DNA from: Rhodobacteraceae bacterium UBA996
Lineage (GTDB): Bacteria > Pseudomonadota > Alphaproteobacteria > Rhodobacterales > Rhodobacteraceae
Assembly: GCA_002291955.1 (NCBI GenBank)
Contig: DBBA01000034.1
Coordinates: 1 to 5,862, forward strand
Direction: 5' to 3'
DNA length: 5,862 bases
The position numbers and the translations under genes are program-made. The notes under the pieces were generated by a model. The model was not told the DNA's origin and did not search any database. It worked only from the letters and a program-made list of their open reading frames with translations. This document shows positions 1 to 5,862 of this stretch, piece by piece (position 1 is the stretch's first letter; every line of letters starts with the position of its first letter).

Positions 1-2
1 GC

Positions 3-119
3 GGGAACCTTTCGGGCGGGTCGCCGCGGTCCCGGCGCCTGACGCCGCTGCGGTTGCGCCGCGACGGCGCGGATTTCCTCAAAGGCGATGCAAGCCCGGC
101 CCTGGTCACCGGGCATTAG
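3..119 (+). CDS. possible C-terminal tail of an upstream gene (partial)
   Basis: Reading from base 3 there is an open frame of 38 codons closed by TAG at 117-119; its 5' end lies outside the window. It begins GNLSGGSPRSRRLTPLRL and ends SPALVTGH. Third positions are mostly G or C and the composition is more balanced than in the other two forward frames. I do not recognise the family. The opposite strand also offers an open frame from an ATG at 116 downwards (MPGDQGRACIAFEEIR...), with no clear ribosome binding site, so a divergent gene start is an alternative. With so few bases neither can be settled. If the + reading is right, the gene ends 46 nt before the binding-protein start. Confidence 0.25.
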   Translation, partial: GNLSGGSPRSRRLTPLRLRRDGADFLKGDASPALVTGH

Positions 120-153
120 GACTTGCCCTGTAGGCCCCCCTGCAGCTTCTGTC

Positions 154-160
154 AGGGAGG
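154..160 (+). promoter_or_regulatory. ribosome binding site of the binding-protein gene
   Basis: AGGGAGG lies 5 nt before the ATG at 166. It decides the start: the longer in-frame candidate at 88 has no such site and would place 26 non-signal-like residues ahead of a proper signal peptide. A second ATG at 162 is out of frame. Confidence 0.8.
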
Positions 161-165
161 AATGG

Positions 166-1317
166 ATGAAGCGGGTCCTCGTCGGTCTTGTTGCGCTGGC
201 TACTGTCGGTCTCGGCGAAGCGCGCGCACAGCAGGGCGTGTCGCCCGATGCGGTCGCCTTCGCGCAGGTCGCCGTGATGGAAGGGGCGGCCGCCGCCCTT
301 GGCACCGGCATGAACCTCGGCCTGCGCGCCGCGTTCGAGGAAGCGAACCGCGCCGGTGGCGTGCATGGCCGCATGCTGCGCCTCGACGCCTTCGACGACG
401 GCTATGAACCCGAACAGTCGGTCGAACGCACGCGCGAGGTGATCGCGGGCGACGCGCACATCGCCTTCATCGGTCCGGTCGGCACGCCCACCTCGCAGGC
501 CACCCAGCCGCTGGCGGCCGAAGCCGGCATGCCCTTCATCGCGCCCTTCACCGGGGCGGCCTTCCTGCGCAATCCCGAACTGACCAACGTGTTCAACCTC
601 CGCGCGTCCTACAACGCCGAGACCGAGATGTGGATCCGCCACCTGGTGGACGAACAGGGCCTGACGAAGATCGCGATCCTCTATCAGGACGACGGCTTCG
701 GCCGCGCCGGTCTGTCGGGCACCGTCGCCGCGCTGGAACGCCGGGGGATGACGCTGGTCGCCGAAGGCACCTTCGCGCGCAACACCACCGCGGTGCGCAC
801 CGCGCTCCTCGACCTGCGCCGCGCCGAACCCGAGGCGGTCGTGATGGTCGGCCCCTACCTTCCCATGGCCGAATTCATCCGCACCGCGCGCCAGGTCTCG
901 TTCGAGGCCGAGTTCGTGAACATCTCGTTCGTCGGGACCGACGCGCTTGTCGGCGAACTGGGCGCCGACGGGGCGGGCGTCATCATCTCGCAGGTGGTCC
1001 CCTATCCCACCGACACCTCGATTCCCGTGGTGGCCCGCTATACCGAAGCGCTGGCAGCCGTCGATCCGCAGGCCCGCCCCGGCTTCATCTCGCTCGAAGG
1101 GTATCTGGCCGGGCGGCTCGCCATCGCGGCGCTCGAGGCCGCCGGTCCGCAGGTGACGCGCGCGGGCTACCTCGCCGCCCTGCAGGGGCTGACGACCCTC
1201 GACGTGGACGGTCTGCCGATGACCTTCGGCCCCGGGGACAACCAGGCCCTCGATGACGTGTTCCTGACGGTGATCTCGCCCGCGGGCGAGATCAGCCAGA
1301 TGGGAACGGGCGGCTGA
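166..1317 (+). CDS. periplasmic ligand-binding protein, Leu/Ile/Val ABC-transporter type, probable chemoreceptor partner
   Basis: A 383-residue secreted binding protein of the branched-chain amino-acid type I periplasmic-binding fold (Peripla_BP_6-like). Residues 1-21 form a Sec signal peptide: MKR, a hydrophobic core VLVGLVALATVGLG, then a cleavage site after ARA (19-21). The mature chain has no cysteine, so it is soluble and not a lipoprotein. Family-typical blocks are the first-lobe segment around residues 47-92 (GMNLGLRAAFEEANRAGG, then DDGYEPEQSVERTREVI), GPVGTPTS at 103-110, NLRASYNAETE at 144-154, ILYQDDGFGRAG at 171-182, and a C-terminal MTFGPGDNQALDDVFLTVI at 352-370. The length is normal for the family. 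The ligand cannot be read from the sequence; an amino acid or small organic acid is the family expectation. No permease or ATPase gene lies next to it. The next gene, 74 nt downstream on the same strand, is a chemoreceptor, so delivering ligand information to that receptor is the inferred role. Uptake with a transporter encoded elsewhere remains possible. Confidence 0.9.
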   Translation: MKRVLVGLVALATVGLGEARAQQGVSPDAVAFAQVAVMEGAAAALGTGMNLGLRAAFEEANRAGGVHGRMLRLDAFDDGYEPEQSVERTREVIAGDAHIAFIGPVGTPTSQATQPLAAEAGMPFIAPFTGAAFLRNPELTNVFNLRASYNAETEMWIRHLVDEQGLTKIAILYQDDGFGRAGLSGTVAALERRGMTLVAEGTFARNTTAVRTALLDLRRAEPEAVVMVGPYLPMAEFIRTARQVSFEAEFVNISFVGTDALVGELGADGAGVIISQVVPYPTDTSIPVVARYTEALAAVDPQARPGFISLEGYLAGRLAIAALEAAGPQVTRAGYLAALQGLTTLDVDGLPMTFGPGDNQALDDVFLTVISPAGEISQMGTGG

Positions 1318-1342
1318 CGCCCCGCCGACGCGCCGCAGATCC

Positions 1343-1364
1343 GGCGCCGGGAATGCCCGGCGCC
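1343..1364 (+). other. perfect 9-bp hairpin in the spacer between the binding-protein and chemoreceptor genes
   Basis: GGCGCCGGG (1343-1351) pairs perfectly with CCCGGCGCC (1356-1364) across a 4-nt loop AATG. No T-run follows, so it is not a canonical intrinsic terminator. It could act as a partial terminator, or as a stabilising or processing hairpin that lets the two genes be expressed at different levels from one transcript. An alternative in-frame ATG (1353) of the chemoreceptor sits in the loop, which argues against its being the start. Confidence 0.5.
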
Positions 1365-1379
1365 CGCATGTCCAACGAC

Positions 1380-1384
1380 GGGAG
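1380..1384 (+). promoter_or_regulatory. ribosome binding site of the chemoreceptor gene
   Basis: GGGAG lies 7 nt before the ATG at 1392. The earlier in-frame ATGs at 1353 (inside the hairpin loop) and 1368 lack a comparable site at proper spacing. The start at 1392 gives the usual short basic N-terminus (MTRR) before the first membrane segment. Confidence 0.65.
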
Positions 1385-1391
1385 CAGCTCC

Positions 1392-4160
1392 ATGACGCGA
1401 CGCCTGCAAGGGATGCTTGGCAGCATCTCCGTCAAGATCGGGGCAATCGTCCTCGCGCTCATCGCGACGACCGGGGTCGCCGTGACCACGAGCCTCGGCG
1501 TCTTCCGCGAGACCGACCGCTCCGTCGCGGCCCTCGTGACCGAGGATATCGGGGTGCTGCGCGCATCGTTCGAGCTCAGCGATGCGGTCGCCCGGATCAA
1601 CCGCAAGATGGTCGACATCCTCGGGCACGACACGCCCGAGGCGCTGGCGGCCGACCAGGTTGCCGCCCGGAACGAACTCGCGCGCCTGCGCGCGGCGGTC
1701 GCGGCAGCCGGTCTGGATGACAGCGCCGCGACCGAAGCGGCAATCGCCGAGTTCACCACGGGCCTCGACAGCATGCTCGCGGAACGGATTGCGGGCTACA
1801 CCCTGGCCGCGGCCAAGGACGCGGAAGTGGCGCGGCTCCTCGCGATCAACACGCAGATCTCCGAACATCTCACGGAAGTGCGGGACACGGCCTACTTCAA
1901 CATGGTCCTCGGCGGCGAGACGACCATCGGCGCGGTCGAGTCGTCGGTGCGCCAGCTGGTGGTCGCGGATTTCCGCGTCCTGCGCGACGCGCTGGAACTG
2001 CGCATCGAGGTGAACGTGCTGCAGGGGGCGGCCATGTCGCTGACCCCGGGGCTCGACCCTGCGGCCGCCTCCATCGTCCGCGACATCGGGCTGTCATCGC
2101 TGGGTCGGCTGCGGGCCCTGCTCGACCGCATGCCCGCCAGGTCCCCGCTGGCGCCGGTGACAGGTGACCTCGACGCGCTGGCCGTGGCGATTGACGGCCT
2201 GCTGCGCGCCGCGCCCGGCGGTGCCCGGCAGGAGCGCAGCGCGGCGCTTGACCTGGCTCCCGGGATCGACCGGACGCTGACCGGCCTGATCGACGAGATA
2301 TCCTTCCTGCTCGAGATCAATGCCGAGGATACCGTCCGGGCGAACACCGATGCCGTCCAGACCCTCCTGTCGCGGGATGTGACCCCGCTGATCGACGCCG
2401 CGACGGTCGAGGCGCAGGCGCGCGACCTCGTGTCCGCCGCCCTGCGGCTTGCCCTGGCCCGGACCGAAGCCGCGCACACGCGCGAACTTGCGGGCCTCGA
2501 TGCCGCGCGCGCAGCCCTGTCCGGCGCCCTGACCACCGCGCCCGAAACCCTCGCGCCCCTCCTGCGGGACCTCCTGGCCGTGACCGACAGCGCCGGCCTG
2601 CTGGTCCGGTCCCGGCTGGACGGCATCCGCGCCGAGGACCGGGCCCTGCGCGGACTGGAGATCGCCAACACCGCGCTTCTGCGGATCGGCGAGACGTCGG
2701 ACGCCCGTGCCGCCGTCTCGCTCGACCGCATCGAAGCCGAGGGCGGCGCGATCCAGTCGCGCATGGCCGGCTCCATCGGGCTCCTGCTCTCGGTCGCCGT
2801 GGTCAGCGGGCTGATCGCGGTCGTGGCGGCCGCCGTGGCGTGGCTTACCGTGGTGCGCCCGATCGGACGCGCGACGCGGGCCACCACGCGCCTGTCCGCC
2901 GGCGACCTGTCGGCCGTGGACGGGCTGCGCGCGGGACCGGGCGAGATCGGCCGCCTGGCCGGTGCCCTGATGGTGTTCCGCGACAGCCTGCGCGAGAAGA
3001 TCCGCCTGGAAGCCGAGGAAAAGCGCCTCGCGGCCGAGCGTCTGGCCGCCGAACGCGCCGCCGAGGAGGCGGGCCGCGCCGCCGAGGTCGCCCGGGTCGA
3101 GGCTGCGGCCGCGCAAGAGCGTACCATCCGGGCCCGCGAGGCCGCAGAGGAAGCCGAACGCACCCGCCTGCGGGAACAGGCCGAAGCCGCCCAACGGGCC
3201 ATGCAGGAAAAGCAGACCGCCGTCGTCCAGGCGCTGGCCGACGGGCTCGGTCGCCTTGCGGCCGGAAATCTCGACGTGCGCATCACCGAACCGTTCGACG
3301 CAAGCTACGAGCGCCTGCGGCTCGACTTCAACGCGGCGGTGTCGACGCTGAACTCCGCCATCGGGGACGTCCTGCACAGCGCCAGCAACATCGCGGGCGA
3401 TTCCGGCAGCATCGCGCAGGCGGCGGGTGACCTGTCCCGCCGCACCGAAGGCAGCGCCGCCGAACTCGAACGCGTGGTCGCGACCCTCGGCGCGCTCACG
3501 GCCCTCGTGACGGCCGCGCAGAACCGCACGGTCGGGGCACGTTCCACCGTGCAGCGGACCGTCGAGCGGTCCGACCAGGGCCAGGACACGCTGGCGCGCG
3601 CGGTGACGGCGATGCAGACCATCCAGGACTCCTCGCAGCGCGTCGTCCGGATCATCGACGTGATCGAGGACATCGCCTTCCAGACCAACCTCCTCGCCCT
3701 GAACGCCGGGGTCGAGGCCGCCCGCGCCGGAGAGGCCGGTCGCGGCTTTGCCGTCGTCGCGTCGGAAGTGCGCGCGCTGGCCCAGCGATCCTCGGAGTCG
3801 GCGCGCGAGATCAACGCGCTCCTGTCCAAGAGCCGTGATGACGTCCAGCGCGGGGTCGATCTCGTGACAGAGGTCAGCGGCGCCCTCGCCGGTGTCCGCG
3901 ACTCGATTTCCGTCCTGTCCCAGGATTTCGAGGCGATCGCCGCCTCGGCCGCCGAGCAGTCCGCCAGCATCGGCGACATCAACGGCGCGGTGACCCTGAT
4001 CGAGCAGGCCACGCAACAGAATGTCGCCATGGTCGAGGAAACCACGGCCGCGAGCGAGACGCTGTCGCAAGAGGCGAACCAGCTGATGAACCTGCTCGGC
4101 CGGTTCTGCCTGGACGGGGCCCCGGACCAGACGACCCCGGCAAGATGGCGCGCCGCGTGA
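1392..4160 (+). CDS. methyl-accepting chemotaxis protein with a large helical periplasmic sensor and two HAMP domains
   Basis: A 922-residue inner-membrane chemoreceptor, longer than the classical 500-650 residues. Order of parts: membrane segment 1 at about 14-38; periplasmic region about 39-460, almost entirely helix-favouring with no cysteine; membrane segment 2 at about 461-487; HAMP 1 at about 486-540 (P490, E518); an Ala/Glu/Arg-rich coiled coil at about 541-613; a second HAMP-like unit at about 614-657 (LGRLAAGNLDVRI); then the methyl-accepting signalling hairpin to F905. The tip is canonical: FQTNLLALNAGVEAARAGE (763-781), then GRGFAVVASEVRALAQRS (783-800), the region that contacts CheA and CheW. 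The C-terminal tail is only about 17 residues and lacks a CheR/CheB-tethering NWETF-like pentapeptide. The periplasmic part appears to be three repeats of about 140 residues. Since the preceding gene encodes a periplasmic binding protein, indirect sensing through it is inferred. Output would be CheA control of flagellar motility, or of another Che-like pathway; no che genes are in the window. Confidence 0.93.
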   Translation: MTRRLQGMLGSISVKIGAIVLALIATTGVAVTTSLGVFRETDRSVAALVTEDIGVLRASFELSDAVARINRKMVDILGHDTPEALAADQVAARNELARLRAAVAAAGLDDSAATEAAIAEFTTGLDSMLAERIAGYTLAAAKDAEVARLLAINTQISEHLTEVRDTAYFNMVLGGETTIGAVESSVRQLVVADFRVLRDALELRIEVNVLQGAAMSLTPGLDPAAASIVRDIGLSSLGRLRALLDRMPARSPLAPVTGDLDALAVAIDGLLRAAPGGARQERSAALDLAPGIDRTLTGLIDEISFLLEINAEDTVRANTDAVQTLLSRDVTPLIDAATVEAQARDLVSAALRLALARTEAAHTRELAGLDAARAALSGALTTAPETLAPLLRDLLAVTDSAGLLVRSRLDGIRAEDRALRGLEIANTALLRIGETSDARAAVSLDRIEAEGGAIQSRMAGSIGLLLSVAVVSGLIAVVAAAVAWLTVVRPIGRATRATTRLSAGDLSAVDGLRAGPGEIGRLAGALMVFRDSLREKIRLEAEEKRLAAERLAAERAAEEAGRAAEVARVEAAAAQERTIRAREAAEEAERTRLREQAEAAQRAMQEKQTAVVQALADGLGRLAAGNLDVRITEPFDASYERLRLDFNAAVSTLNSAIGDVLHSASNIAGDSGSIAQAAGDLSRRTEGSAAELERVVATLGALTALVTAAQNRTVGARSTVQRTVERSDQGQDTLARAVTAMQTIQDSSQRVVRIIDVIEDIAFQTNLLALNAGVEAARAGEAGRGFAVVASEVRALAQRSSESAREINALLSKSRDDVQRGVDLVTEVSGALAGVRDSISVLSQDFEAIAASAAEQSASIGDINGAVTLIEQATQQNVAMVEETTAASETLSQEANQLMNLLGRFCLDGAPDQTTPARWRAA

Positions 4161-4939
4161 TGCCAGCGGGTCAGCCGGTGCCGACCGCGCGCGGGGCCTG
4201 CGGTCCGTCCAGGCCTGGCCTCGACGGCACCGCGGACCGGCCACCGGCAGCAGGACCAGCCGCAGACACCCGGGACCGGGGCCCGCGGTCAGGCTGCGGA
4301 TGCGTGATCGCCGCCCGACAGGTGGGGCCGACAGCCCGACGCCGCACGCGCCACAGGCAGTCCCCCGCCAGCCTGCCGCGCCGGGATCGGCCAGGGCCCG
4401 TCGAGGTCTGCCCGGCTTTGCCCGGACCCCGGGCGCGACGGTCCCGTCCGTCCGCCGGCGATGCCGCTCCAGACCCGGCACATCGCGCGGCCGCCTCCGG
4501 TCACCGTCGGCCGGGGCAGCGTGCACCGGGAACGGAATCGCCGCCGCCTGGCAGAAGATCCCCGGGACCCGGCGACAGGGGAACGCAGGTCCCGTCCGGC
4601 ACCCGTCCTCGGCACACTCGTGGGGCTTCGATCACGGTCCTTGCCGTTGCCGCGGCACCTCCGGTCCGATCTTCCGGTCAACGCCTGGCGCAGGGCCGCC
4701 CCGGCGCATCGCCCCTCGTCCGCCGGGACGGGCGGCAGGACGGCCTGCCAGGTGGGTCCGGTCGCGGCTGTCCTTCCCCGTGGCCCGGAAAAAGACCGGC
4801 CCCGTCGCCGGGAAGGCCGCGTCCGCCGGGCACACGCATCGACCCCCGCAACGCCCTGCGCCGCGCCGATGGTCCCTGCCAACCGCGCTGCGCTGGCAAG
4901 GGCACCCTGCGCGCCAGCGGCCCGCCCGCGCGGCCGCGG
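4161..4939. other. long GC-rich interval with no recognisable gene
   Basis: These 779 bases separate the convergent chemoreceptor and DJ-1 genes. Open frames are numerous only because AT-rich stop codons are rare: the two 60-base rows I counted are 78% and 67% G+C. All six translations are dominated by Arg, Pro, Gly and Ala, with no hydrophobic core pattern, no motif and no frame with balanced composition. The interval is dense in CCGG/CCGGG palindromes and short repeats, for example GTCCCGTCCG at 4441-4450 and again at 4589-4598, and the palindrome CCAGGCCTGG at 4209-4218. I see no tRNA, no mobile-element ends and no CRISPR spacing. It could be a heavily decayed gene, a structured non-coding RNA region or plain spacer; nothing in it lets me choose. 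Confidence 0.6.
4891..4919 (-). terminator. possible terminator-like hairpin after the DJ-1 gene
   Basis: CGCTGGC (4891-4897) pairs with GCCAGCG (4913-4919), a perfect 7-bp stem beginning 20 nt past the TAG of the leftward DJ-1 gene. A competing 6-bp stem, GCGGCC (4917-4922) with GGCCGC (4932-4937), lies even closer to the stop. Neither is followed by a T-run in the direction of transcription, so this is a weak call based on position and pairing only. Confidence 0.25.
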
Positions 4940-5677
4940 CTAGCGCCCCAGCGCCTGCACCACCAGCTCTGCCGCCGCCGCGCCGGAATACTGCTGCTGC
5001 CCGGTGATCAGGTTGCCATCGCGCACCGCAAAGGCCTTGAACCGGCCCGACACGATGAAATTGGTGCCGGGCAGTTTCCGCGCCTCCTCCTCGATCCGGA
5101 AGGGCTGGATGCGCGTGCCGACGAAGCTGTCGGCAAAGTCCTCCTCGCTGTCGGCAAGCCCGGTCCAGGTCCTGCCCTTGACCAGAAGCTCGCCGTCCGA
5201 CAGCCGCGTCCTCAGCAGGATGCAGGTCCCGTGGCACACGATCGTCACGACCTTGCCCGCCTCGAACGCGCGCGCGACGAACCCGTGCAGCGCGCTGTCG
5301 TCGATCATCGTCACCATTGGCGACTGCCCGCCCGCGACAAAGATCGCGTCATACCCCGCGGGGTCCACCTCCGCGATGGACCGCGTGCCCTGCACCAGCG
5401 CGGCATGCCCAGGCGACAGCTTGAAGCCGAGCGAGATCAGGTCACGCGCGGAATAGCCCGACGCATCCTGCGGGTCGGAATACCCGTCGGCCAGCAAGTC
5501 GCCGCCCGCGGGGCTGACGATGTCCACGGCATAGCCTGCCTCCGTGAAGGTCCAGTACGGATGGGTCAGTTCGGCCCACCAGAACCCGACGGGCCAGCCC
5601 GTCGTGGGCGACACGCCCGGATTGGCAACGATCATCAGGACCTTGCGGGGGGTGTGGGTGTCGATGGCAGCGGTCAT
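4940..5677 (-). CDS. DJ-1/PfpI family protein, Hsp31-like class I glutamine amidotransferase fold
   Basis: A 245-residue cytoplasmic protein with no signal peptide and no membrane segment. Family landmarks in order: a first strand KVLMIVANP (12-20); the Hsp31-type block TGWPVGFWWAELTHPYW (26-42) carrying the conserved acidic residue E36; AGYAVDIVSPAGG (47-59); IFVAGGQSPMV (112-122); the nucleophile elbow VTIVCHGTCIL (144-154) with C148 and H149; and the C-terminal LITGQQQYSGAAAAELV (223-239). The Glu-Cys-His set points to the Hsp31/YajL-like branch. Reported activities of that branch include methylglyoxal handling (glutathione-independent glyoxalase), chaperone function and peptidase-like activity; which applies here cannot be read from sequence. 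A second cysteine, C152, follows the nucleophile by four residues and T151 replaces the proline common in CHGP. The gene follows a membrane-protein gene with a 14-nt gap, so the two are probably cotranscribed from a promoter beyond the right edge. Confidence 0.9.
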   Translation of the reverse strand: MTAAIDTHTPRKVLMIVANPGVSPTTGWPVGFWWAELTHPYWTFTEAGYAVDIVSPAGGDLLADGYSDPQDASGYSARDLISLGFKLSPGHAALVQGTRSIAEVDPAGYDAIFVAGGQSPMVTMIDDSALHGFVARAFEAGKVVTIVCHGTCILLRTRLSDGELLVKGRTWTGLADSEEDFADSFVGTRIQPFRIEEEARKLPGTNFIVSGRFKAFAVRDGNLITGQQQYSGAAAAELVVQALGR

Positions 5678-5686
5678 GGTCTTGGG

Positions 5687-5692
5687 TCCTTT
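5687..5692 (-). promoter_or_regulatory. ribosome binding site of the DJ-1 gene, overlapping the upstream stop
   Basis: On the - strand AAAGGA lies 9 nt before the ATG (5677-5675). Its first A is the last base of the upstream TGA stop (TGAAAGGA). This supports the chosen start and suggests translational coupling between the two genes. Confidence 0.7.
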
Positions 5693-5862
5693 CAGCGCGT
5701 GGAGGAGCGGGGGTAGATGAAGCGGGCGATCCGCGGCGTCAGGCGGGGCATGATGACAAAGGTCATCAGCCCGACCTGCAGCACGACGGTCACGAACAGG
5801 CGCAGGGGCAGGGGCCAGCCCGCCATCAGCGGCCCGAGCACCAGGTTCAGGACCAGCACCAG
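5692..5862 (-). CDS. C-terminal end of a membrane protein (partial), possibly a membrane-anchored antibiotic-biosynthesis-monooxygenase-like protein
   Basis: Reading leftwards from the right edge, 56 codons end in TGA (5694-5692); the start lies outside the window. The peptide shows a hydrophobic stretch LVLVLNLVLGPLMAG, a short break with WPLPLR, a second hydrophobic stretch LFVTVVLQVGLMTFVIMP, and then a basic end RLTPRIARFIYPRSSTR. That is two membrane helices joined by a tight turn with a cytoplasm-type positive tail. The layout (a membrane helix, an LPLPLR-like turn, a helix ending in VMP/IMP, a basic tail) resembles the C-terminus of the COG3224-type antibiotic biosynthesis monooxygenase proteins that carry a membrane anchor. 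This is from memory of the family pattern, and the catalytic part is not in the window. Codon use is strongly G/C-ending, as in the neighbouring gene. It ends 14 nt before the DJ-1 start and is probably in the same operon. Confidence 0.7.
   Translation of the reverse strand: MVLVLNLVLGPLMAGWPLPLRLFVTVVLQVGLMTFVIMPRLTPRIARFIYPRSSTR

Noticed and set aside
94..114. GCCCGG / CCGGGC inverted repeat upstream of the binding-protein gene, considered as a terminator
   Set aside because: Only 6 bp with a 9-nt loop and no T-run, and it overlaps the possible upstream coding tail. Pairs like this are expected by chance at this GC content.
120..153. TTGCCC at 123-128 considered as a -35 box
   Set aside because: No acceptable -10 element at 16-18 nt spacing; not enough to call a promoter.
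88..165. N-terminal extension of the binding protein to the ATG at 88
   Set aside because: The extra 26 residues would bury the signal peptide; a strong AGGGAGG site supports the ATG at 166.
1892..3286. 464-codon - strand open frame rich in Ser, Arg and Ala
   Set aside because: Low-complexity shadow of the chemoreceptor gene, with no motifs or ribosome binding site.
2094..4526. 810-codon open frame on the - strand, antisense to the chemoreceptor
   Set aside because: It is a by-product of G/C-ending codons on the coding strand. Its translation is Arg/Gly/Asp/His-rich with no family features, while the + strand encodes an unmistakable chemoreceptor.
4289..4882. 197-codon - strand open frame inside the gene-free interval
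   Set aside because: Composition is dominated by Arg, Gly, Ser and Pro, with no hydrophobic pattern and no convincing ribosome binding site. It looks like chance openness in GC-rich DNA.
4145..5716. 523-codon + strand open frame spanning the gene-free interval and antisense to the DJ-1 gene
   Set aside because: It is Arg/Pro/Gly-rich throughout and has no domain. It runs opposite a clear DJ-1 gene with all catalytic landmarks and ends beyond that gene's start.

Overview
The window is very GC-rich, with almost every third codon position G or C. Its protein signatures (the chemoreceptor hairpin tip, the Leu/Ile/Val-type binding protein) suggest an alphaproteobacterium, most likely a Rhodobacterales member. 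That placement is inferred from style and composition only; no rRNA or other marker gene is present.

Left part, + strand: a possible tail of an upstream gene (3-119) is followed by a secreted periplasmic binding protein of the branched-chain amino-acid type (166-1317). After a 74-nt spacer containing a perfect 9-bp hairpin comes a large methyl-accepting chemotaxis protein (1392-4160). No ABC permease or ATPase gene is visible, so the binding protein looks like the ligand-capturing partner of the receptor rather than of a transporter. The receptor has an unusually large (about 420 residues) all-helical periplasmic region. By eye it consists of three copies of a unit of about 140 residues. It then has two HAMP domains separated by a long charged coiled coil, and a canonical signalling hairpin.

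Middle (4161-4939): about 780 bp between convergent transcription units, as GC-rich as the genes around it. In all six frames its translation is Arg/Pro/Gly/Ala-rich and unlike protein. I see no gene there, only GC-rich hairpins, one of which could end the leftward unit.

Right part, - strand: a small operon running off the window edge. The upstream gene is represented by its last 56 codons (5692-5862), which encode two membrane segments resembling the tail of membrane-anchored antibiotic-biosynthesis-monooxygenase-like proteins. It is followed 14 nt later by a DJ-1/PfpI (Hsp31-like) protein (4940-5677) with an intact Cys-His pair and conserved Glu. Its ribosome binding site overlaps the upstream stop codon.

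The most interesting item is the binding protein/chemoreceptor pair. It has the logic of the TorT/TorS system (a periplasmic binding protein docking on a helical sensor domain), but with a chemotaxis output and an apparently triplicated sensor module.
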